A DNA stretch of 64,000 nt from Hydrangea macrophylla (taxonomy: Eukaryota > Streptophyta > Magnoliopsida > Cornales > Hydrangeaceae): the NCBI GenBank assembly GCA_033977485.1, contig CM066988.1, positions 5,478,501 through 5,542,500 of the forward strand, given 5' to 3'. The notes below the pieces were generated by a model, which had not been told where the DNA came from, ran no database searches, and was given only the letters and a program-made list of their open reading frames with translations. Positions 56,560-64,000 of this stretch are shown piece after piece. Position numbers and translations under genes: made by a program. The first letter of the stretch is position 1, and the number at the start of each line of letters is the position of its first letter.

Positions 56560-57650
56560 TAGGTACACCATACAAGAAACACTAGGTTTGGAAACAAAAG
56601 ATCAAGTACGACTAGGAGCACCCATTCCTAAGGGCCTAGACCCGGCCAGTGTATTTGAAGCTTTCATGCAACGAATGAAGCACATGGGCGATATTTACAA
56701 CCATGCCACCCATCAAGCCAACAATGGTAACAACTACAATATCCCCGCACCTCCGAGGTAGACATGAGACAAGTCACAAGAGCACTTCCATTCTCTATGA
56801 CCTGAGAAGTTCGATGGCATGATCGAGCCATGGAAAGTCGAGCAATGGATACACGAGATGGAATAGATTTTTGAGGCCATCGAGTGCAGTAAGCTTGACA
56901 AGAGATGTCTAACTAGCTTTCAGTTAACGTATGCCACCGCCGACTAGTGAGAAGCCAAGAGATCTACTATTGGGAACGACACTATAAGGAGAATGCCCTG
57001 GGAGACATTCAAGACTAGGTTTCTCGAGAACTACTTCCCTGAGGATGATAGAGATCAACAAGAGAAGAATTTTAAGAGCTTTGGTTAAGAAAACTGGTCA
57101 TTAAGGGAGTACACCACCTAGTTCGAGTGACTCTCTCGCTTCGATCTACACATGGTTGATACCCCTGCCAAGAAAGTCAAGAGGTTTCATCAGGGACCCA
57201 ACCCACATCTTCGATACATGGTGATAGGCTGTTTGGGCCAGACTTTTGAAGGAGTAGCTCTAAAGGATTCTTATTCTGTATAGTGGAAATAGATGAACCG
57301 ACCTCCACCTATAACCTTCCATAGAGAAACTTCCCAGCTCAACAATCGAGGAACAATCAGGGATGGAAGCCCCAAACCAACTTCCAGGGGAACAAGTGCA
57401 TTTGGGATGGAACCAGGAAGCCCCAGACCAACTTTTCTCGACCCCAACAAGGTCATTGAGGACCACTACCTCAGGCACAGCCTGCTGCCCAGAGACAGAA
57501 CACCGATTGATGCTTCAACAACTGTGGAATGACCGGGCACATTGCTAAGTATTGCATAGCCCCCAGAGCAAACCACCACAATGACCTCATCCTCCGTAAC
57601 TACAATAAGCCTAGTCACTTGACCAAAGACTACCGAACACCTCGAGGAGG
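56560..57650 (+). pseudogene. Gypsy (Tekay-type) Gag, many stops
   Basis: Frame pieces spell a chromovirus Gag: LGAPIPKGLDPASVFEAFMQ, FDGMIEPWKVEQWIHEME, TFKTRFLENYFPEDDRDQQ, FDLHMVDTPAKK and HLRYMVIGCLGQTFEGVA, ending in a Gln/Pro/Arg-rich part and a decayed zinc knuckle. Several stops (for example near 56761 and 56863) and frame changes make it non-functional. The gene is interrupted at 57655 by a solo LTR and resumes after 59161. It is a candidate relative of the autonomous partner for the acidic-ORF elements, judging by the neighbouring LTR. Confidence 0.75.
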
Positions 57651-57654
57651 ATAC

Positions 57655-59156
57655 TAATGGAAAAAATAGGTTTGAAATCAAAGTTTATATGCGCAGCAGA
57701 AATTTAGAGTTTCAAGAAACTTTTGGTATCCCTGGATCTACTACTTGTTAATTCCATAGATGCGTAAACGAGGGGACAAGATTTATACCTTAGTGTCTTG
57801 AACCCAATTCTAATTTTCTTCTTCCTTGGTGATATAACAGCCTCCACTAGGTTGTCTTCACCCTTATGTCTCCTGCGGATGCTTCCAGGAGAGACTAGAG
57901 ATGGTGGGATCTCTATAGAGAGGAAGGAGAAGGTTTGGTGCTCTAAAATAGTTTCTGCAGTGTCTGGTTAATAAAAATGACGAACTTCTTTTCCAGAATG
58001 CTGCTGCCCTATTCATAGATTCCCAGAACTGACCTAACCTTCAATCGATCGAAGGACTTCGATCAATCGAACATTCGATCGATCGAACCATTATCGAGCG
58101 ATCGAACCTGCCATGACTTCAATCGATCGAACCAGCTTCAATCGATCGAACCTGTCTTGATAGCTTCCTCAAGTGTCTTCCCAAGTATCCTGGCAGAGCT
58201 AAGAGTGGGACCTCCTAGGCTCTTTATTGTTGGCTCAGACCAATTGTTAATTCCCATGACCAAACTCTTTGATCAGTAAACTATCCAACTGATTAGTTAA
58301 CGTTTAATCCACTATAAAATGATAACTGAACTCCAATGTAAAAGAACATATCCGAAGCGATAACTAGACTTGTATAGTGTACTAATGTCCCTCTACCTTC
58401 AGCATTCATAATCATATTCAGGTAGTCGGATAACTGTTACTATCAACCTGAATCATGATTACTTCTTGTATTCCATGAGTCCCATTCACCTCTCATGATT
58501 ACTAAATATGTTGATAACTACTTATCACCAATACTACAGTTCTCAGTAATCAACTTGGTGACATTCTCAAGGGAATGCTTACTCTGAATCAGAGGGTAGA
58601 TTCTATCTTGACAATATATGTTCACAACCCTATGAACATGACATACCCAAGATACCCAGGTGTTGATCTTCTATAGACCTCACTGATTGGTAAGTCAAAG
58701 CAGCCATATCCACAGTCTATGTTCATAATCATCTCAAGATTGAGAACACGTACCTTATACAAGTTATGAGTTCCTATTGACTGTTTGACAGTCTTGAGTG
58801 TCAATAGAAAAGCTCTGGTCCGTCAATGCACTATAAGCACTAGCATATTAACTAAGAGTTATACTCTAGTGATTGAGAATCCTCACTCCATCCAATGGTA
58901 GTTAATCACGCTACAATGTAAATCTGATGAGATATCCAGTCTAATCATCCACTGTGACAAATTAAAGTATCAAAGAATAGTAATTCGTATCTCACTTCTA
59001 TGTATCTCATACATACACAAATTACTTACTATGATACTTAAGGATAACAATCATCTCATGAAAGAACATACATAACTAAATGTAAAGCCGGTATCCATAT
59101 ATTAAAATGTCAATGTCTCATATATAAAGTAATGGTTTGAGGGCACAAACCCAACA
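57655..59156 (-). mobile_element. Nested solo LTR, copia-like, 1.5 kb
   Basis: Perfect 5-bp duplications GATAC lie at 57650-57654 and 59157-59161. On the minus strand it begins TGTTGGGTTTGTGCCCTCAA, a start typical of some plant copia LTRs; its other end reads TTTTTTCCATTA rather than ending in CA, probably mutated. A cluster of TCGATCGA-centred palindromes lies at 58038-58158. It is inserted into the decayed gypsy gag region. Confidence 0.75.
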
Positions 59157-59161
59157 GATAC

Positions 59162-59825
59162 TACAGAGCGATATCTCAGGGATAGCAAGGATAGATTCGG
59201 GTGAATGCTATCATCCTTGAAGGAGCATGTTATGATGCTAAAGAACATCAGAATATGGAAGGTACAGTTATTTTATCACTATTGAGTTAGAGCATTATTT
59301 GGTACCAGTGCAGCCCGTTCTTTTATAGCTATTAAGATTGTGCATGACTTAGGTTTAGAATCCTTAGCACTTGAGCTGACCCTTACTGTCATTTTACCCT
59401 TGGTAGTAACTATTAAGTTGGGTAAGGTGTGCAAGGATTGTCCCTTAACCCTAGAGGAGAGAAACCTCCTGGCAGACTTGATAGTCTTGTCAATGTCAAA
59501 GTTCGACGTTATCCTAGGAATGGATTAGCTTACTAAGTATGGTGCCAACCTGGATTGCGTTAGCAGAACCATTACATTTTCAACACCTGGTTATCCGCCG
59601 ATCAGATTTCAGCCAACCGTCAAGAGACATACTTCTTATGAGCTGCTTAGCTACCATTGAGAGTTTGAGTTCACAGCTTACTATCAACCAAATCCCCATC
59701 ATTCAAGATTTTGAGGACATATTTAAGGACATCTCAAGACTTCCGCCAAAGAGAGAGATAGACTTCTGTATAGAGTTAGCACCAAGAACGTTGTCGATTT
59801 CCCCATTGTGGATATTGCATGCTAA
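59162..59825 (+). pseudogene. Gypsy protease and start of RT, broken
   Basis: This continues the element of 56560-57650. The protease active-site region is decayed (TTGGTACCAGTGC, where a DTGAS-like motif is expected), followed by LGLESLALELTLTV, CKDCPLTLEERNL, MSKFDVILGMD and, in another frame, TKYGANLDC. The RT N-terminus follows (DFEDIFKDISRLPPKREIDF), and homology stops at about 59825. Confidence 0.75.
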
Positions 59826-62383
59826 CCACGCTTTTTAAACTTTTTCAAATTCAAATACGAGTCGCCACTTAATTTTTAAAGGAAATTAAGAAACCATTTT
59901 AAAAGAAAACTAATCTTTTTGAAAACTAGAGATTTCTATGTCCGGGGATTATGGACTGAGAGGGGAAGGAGCCCGGCGGACTAAAATACCCCTCTAATCC
60001 TATCTCGTGGTAGGCCTCTACTCAACATCCTTTTAATCGAATTAATAATCTAAGCATACCCTCAACTAATACATAGATATATATAGTACAAAAGCATGTT
60101 GAAAAGGGTGCAAGATTGCTAACGATAAAACGCCATACAAAACCACATAGTTCAAATAGCAATCAAAATAATATGCAATAATGAACAAGAGAACTTACCC
60201 ATGATCCAGCTGCGAAATAGAAAACATGCAAATGCATGCAAAAGTAGAAATCCTAAAAAAAGGGGTCTCTAATCACATATATACACATAAATCAAGACCT
60301 AGTCTAAGGTGTCGCACATGGAGTTGAAAATTAAAAAAATCAAAAAAATAAAATAAACTAGAGAAGAGTTAAGAAATTATATCTCTACAGCGCTACAAAA
60401 TATAGGGTTAGTCCCCATGTTTTGAACATAATATAATATCAAATCCTAAACATCATGTCCAACTCGTAGCTTAAAACTATCAAACATGGAGAAGTTGACA
60501 TAATCACGAATTCCATTTAACTAGTTGAATTACAACACCTCTATAGATATACAAGTCTCAACTACGAGCCAATGTAATGTCCATATAGAGATGACGCAAT
60601 CCCAACATGATTACAAGGAGCCCATAATTAGGTTCAACTAATTATGACTTAACTTAATACAAAATAAAGTCCAAATTGCTAGAATCTATACATATGTATG
60701 AATGTATGAACATAAACAAGAATAGGCTATGAATCATTTGTTGATTTGGATCATTTAGCCTCTGGATTTAAGCTTAATTAACATTATTCAAAACATAATT
60801 TAAGTCTCAAGTCAAAAGTCATTAGGATCATCATTTACAACATTTATGAAATCTATAACAGAATTCCAGGAATTATAGAGAGCAGACCAGACTTTCAAAA
60901 GTAGGAAAAGCATAACTCCCATATTTTGATCTTAATGATTTTTGGATATGATGTGCCTCTGTAAGTCTAGTTTCTAACCCGAAAAGAAAATCAAAGATCA
61001 AATGATCCAATCTCTGGGAATTGGACCATAACTGGACACTACTCAGAATTTATAAACTTTTTGTCCAGAGATTTTGTATGATTTTATAAAAATAGCAAAC
61101 AAGCCTGAATTACTTCAATATTTTTAGGAGATCTTATTAACACATTAAAATTCATAAAAAAATATTTAAAGTCAGAAATGTTCGATTAAGGCTCTGATCT
61201 ATTTCAATTAAAAACTGACTTTGTGTTCTGAATTTTTAGACAGAGAGTGATTAGTTCACAAATCCTAAGATCAAACCATAGTTAACTAAAAAATTTCACC
61301 AAAACAAAAATTTTAGTGGTAGATCTTTGTGATATGAACACATTCCAATTGGTCTCATTCAATTCCAATGGTTCATGATTTAATTAAAAATCTTTGACCA
61401 TAGTGGTTAATGAATTCACTCCACCATTGTTGAATTGGTGTTCATAATTTGAATCAAACTTGATCTATAATTCTGGAGAGTATCTATATCAAGTATGATT
61501 GCAATCATCAAAATAATAATGGAATACAAAAGAGTTTCATGGATTTAGCCTTAGATTAATCCCAATATGAGAGGATCTAGAAATGGATTTCAAGGACTTA
61601 CTCAATCCTATGAACCCAAGACACTTGAATCTTCTCGAATCCAACAATCATCTTATAAAAATCAATTTCATCTAAGTTCAATTCCCCTCTCAAATTAATA
61701 GTCCTTGGAGATTAAGGATTTAACCCTCATAGATTTTAATGGAATATGAAGAACTTCATGAAACCTTTAAATTGGTGGGTCCAAGTAATGAATTTATGAC
61801 TTAGATTCACCAATTATATAAGGATATGATCACAATCAACTCCAATTCTCATAGACATCATAAATTTATAGAAAATTGGAGGATAGAACTCAAAGGAATC
61901 AAGTGGAATATTGAGGATCTCATGATTCCTTAGAGAAGAGCATGACCATGGAGAACCAAAATTTTAAATCCAATTGATGATCCAAATCAAATTTCCTTTT
62001 GAAAACTTATTTTGCATTAAATATAAGGTTAACAAGATCCAAATCACCAACTATGAATGAGAATTCAATCATAATTCAAGTGGTGTGTGATGAAATGAGG
62101 TAGGAAGAGACTTTATGAAAGTTGTGTAAAAGATCCTAGAATTCTATGAGTTGTGATTGAATTTAGGCTAAAAACTAACTGAGAATAGAGGATTACCTCT
62201 AAATATCCTCAGGTTTTGTAAGTTCTTGATGAAGATCTTCAACTATCTTTAGGTTTTTCTTCAAAGCTTCTCAACTTTCCATGGTTTTGTCTCCCAATTC
62301 TCATAATATCTACTCTTAATCTCCCAAAATTCTCCAATTTCAAGATATCTAAGCCTCTCGCCTTCAATGGAGGTATACACCTC
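59826..62383. other. AT-rich repeat-derived DNA, no ORF
   Basis: The first 250 bp (GAGTCGCCACTTAATTTTTA..., CCGGGGATTATGGACTGAG) resemble LTR or leader sequence of large plant gypsy elements, here perhaps reversed. The rest has no open frame, no recognised repeat ends and no gene. Confidence 0.4.
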
Positions 62384-62391
62384 TTTATATC

Positions 62392-62966
62392 TAGGGGTGT
62401 AAGGAAAACCAAAAAAACCGAACCAACCGACCGAACCAGTTGATTTTGATCAATTTTGGTCGGTGTGACAACCACCACAGTTGGTTTCGGTTTATATTTT
62501 ACAGAATTCTTGTTTCTTGGTTCGGTTTCTGTGGCCCTTATTTTTTGGCCAAAACTGACCGAACCAAACCGAACCGAACCGAACCGAACCGAATATATAT
62601 GTAAAAGAAATCTTATATCATATATCTATATATACTATCATACATTGATATACATGCCACATAGTTCATGATGAATAATAAATGCACTCTCATCTCTCAC
62701 ACTTCTCAAGATTCTTTCTAACTGATTTAGACCACTTATATATATATATAGAATAATAAATACACCACTTATTATATTCACCTATAATATTAGCTTTCAC
62801 ACTTCTCAAGATTTTATCTGGGAATGATGTAGGCTACAATATTTTGTTTATTATATTTTTTTGCTTGGGAACTAGGAGTACGTTATATGAATAAAATAAA
62901 TATACACTTTAATTTGAAAACCCACATCTCAATACTACTCTGTCTGTCTGTCTGTCTGGCTGTCTG

Positions 62967-63010
<44 letters not shown>

Positions 63011-63737
63011 CTTTGAAAACCACATCTCTTTTTCCTCTCTAGTCTCTCTAGACTTTCTCTCTCACGAAGCCATCTTCTCTCTCTCTCTCTCTCTCTGCAC
63101 TTTGCATAACATTAGAAAACCACATATTTTTTCTCTCCAGTCTCTCTAGACTTTCTCTCTCACGAAGCCATCTTGAAGAAATTTGATGTTTTGAGCAGGT
63201 CCACCCTCATACTTCCATAGAAGCTTTGGATGAACTTTGGACCCTCCTTCAGGTCCCTTTGGTGGTAGGGACCGTGAATCGTGGTAGTGAAGTGATTGCA
63301 GCCCGCTTGACAGTAGATGACTGGACTACATTCTATGGTTCGGACACTACAGCACCAAAATCTATATGATTTTTATATTTTGAGTCCTAAATCATATTTT
63401 GTGTTGAGATATCCGTTAAATCATTTTGTATTTTGGGTGTAGTTAGACTCATTATGTTTGATTTTTGCATTTTGAGTCCAAAAAGTTAGATCTTTTCAAC
63501 TGGTTCCTTCAAGTTCATGTTCTTATTTGTGTTTCTTTTCTTTCCCCCATTGATTCAACCTTGGAACAGTGGAATACCGAAACTGACCCAAACCGAACCG
63601 AGATTGGTTCGGTCAGTTTGGTTTGGTGTCTCTATGTGTTCGGTCGGTTTCAGTTTGGGATGTATAGATAACCGAATATTCAGTTCGGTGCATAAATCCC
63701 TCTAAAAATCGACCAAACCAAACCGAGTTCACCCCTA
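62392..63737. mobile_element. hAT-like element, 1.35 kb, TAGGGGTGTAA ends
   Basis: TAGGGGTGTAAGGAAAACC on the left faces GAGTTCACCCCTA on the right. Perfect 8-bp duplications TTTATATC lie at 62384-62391 and 63738-63745. Both subterminal regions hold repeats of AACCGAACC/GGTTCGGT. The middle has (TC)n microsatellites (62966-63008 and 63080-63097) and no transposase. Confidence 0.8.
62966..63008. repeat. (TC)n microsatellite with TCTG leader
   Basis: A (TCTG)n run (62940-62965) passes into (TC)n, inside the hAT-like element. Confidence 0.9.
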
Positions 63738-63745
63738 TTTATATC

Positions 63746-64000
63746 AACCCATTGGGAGAGGAAAAATTAGTAATTTCGAAGTAATCTTGCATGTGAAGTG
63801 TGATCTTGGGTGTTCAATACGTACTTAAAAAAACAAACTGTTACTGCGGGCGGTACTCAGTGAATTGTCTGCAGCATTCGCTGAGTGCCGTTCTGGCACG
63901 CACTGATAGCTGGCGCGACACTCAGAGATTGCCACTGCATCTGCTACATACCGGTCCATTTGCAGTTATTATATATATATATCTATATATATTCTTTTTT
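63746..64000. other. Possible start of another transposon
   Basis: GGCGGTACTCAGTGAATTG, CGCTGAGTGCCG and GCGCGACACTCAGAG are short related repeats, reminiscent of CACTA subterminal repeats. The window ends before anything decisive appears. Confidence 0.3.

Noticed and set aside
63838..63960. CACTA transposon terminus
   Set aside because: Short ACTCAG/CTGAGT repeats only; the terminal CACTA and any ORF are outside the window or absent.

Overview
The window is nuclear DNA of a flowering plant, probably a eudicot. It is AT-rich, its one clear host gene has plant-type GT-AG introns, and nearly everything else is plant LTR retrotransposons, solo LTRs, LINE fragments, hAT/Tourist-like elements and microsatellites. 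No tRNA, rRNA, operon or CRISPR structure was seen.

Layout. (1) 1-1525: AT-rich DNA with a poly-C run, no gene recognised. (2) 1526-15330: a foldback element split by a complete 13.6-kb Ty3/gypsy retrotransposon of the Tat clade (1710-15270; two 658-bp LTRs that look identical; 5-bp target duplication). Its sense strand carries gag-protease and RT-RNase H-archaeal-type RNase H-integrase ORFs. Between pol and the 3' LTR the opposite strand carries two gene-like units: an unrecognised 494-codon ORF, and a plant mobile domain (PMD) gene that I reconstruct as three exons with two GT-AG introns and its own TATA box. (3) 15753-28763: the host gene for the 20S proteasome beta-7 subunit (PBG1 type, 247 aa). 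Its introns of 7.7 kb and 3.1 kb are filled with a LINE, two deleted gypsy copies in opposite orientation, a pair of hAT-like MITEs, two Tourist-like MITEs and two larger hAT-like elements. (4) 28764-32610: intergenic DNA with nested MITEs. (5) 32611-42106: a tandem, non-autonomous array with Del/Tekay-like LTR ends (LTR - internal - 131-bp LTR remnant - internal - truncated LTR) whose internal region encodes an acidic, proline-rich protein rather than gag-pol. It is interrupted by two further solo LTRs, each with a perfect 5-bp target duplication. (6) 42107-46435: a repetitive LTR-like block, a second LINE copy and a copia gag fragment. (7) 46436-51023: a 4.6-kb solo LTR with a 5-bp target duplication. 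(8) 51498-52671: a hAT-like element with an 8-bp target duplication, for which a diverged repeat nearby preserves an empty site. (9) 54870-59825: a decayed gypsy element (LTR end, gag, protease, start of RT) with another solo LTR inside. (10) 59826-64000: repeat-derived AT-rich DNA and a third TAGGGGTG-ended hAT-like element.

The points most worth following up are the intron-bearing antisense PMD gene inside a recently inserted Tat element, the short palindromes centred on CG that recur as clusters inside four different LTR types, and the acidic-protein non-autonomous element array. All coordinates and splice sites were read by eye; no database search or alignment program was run.
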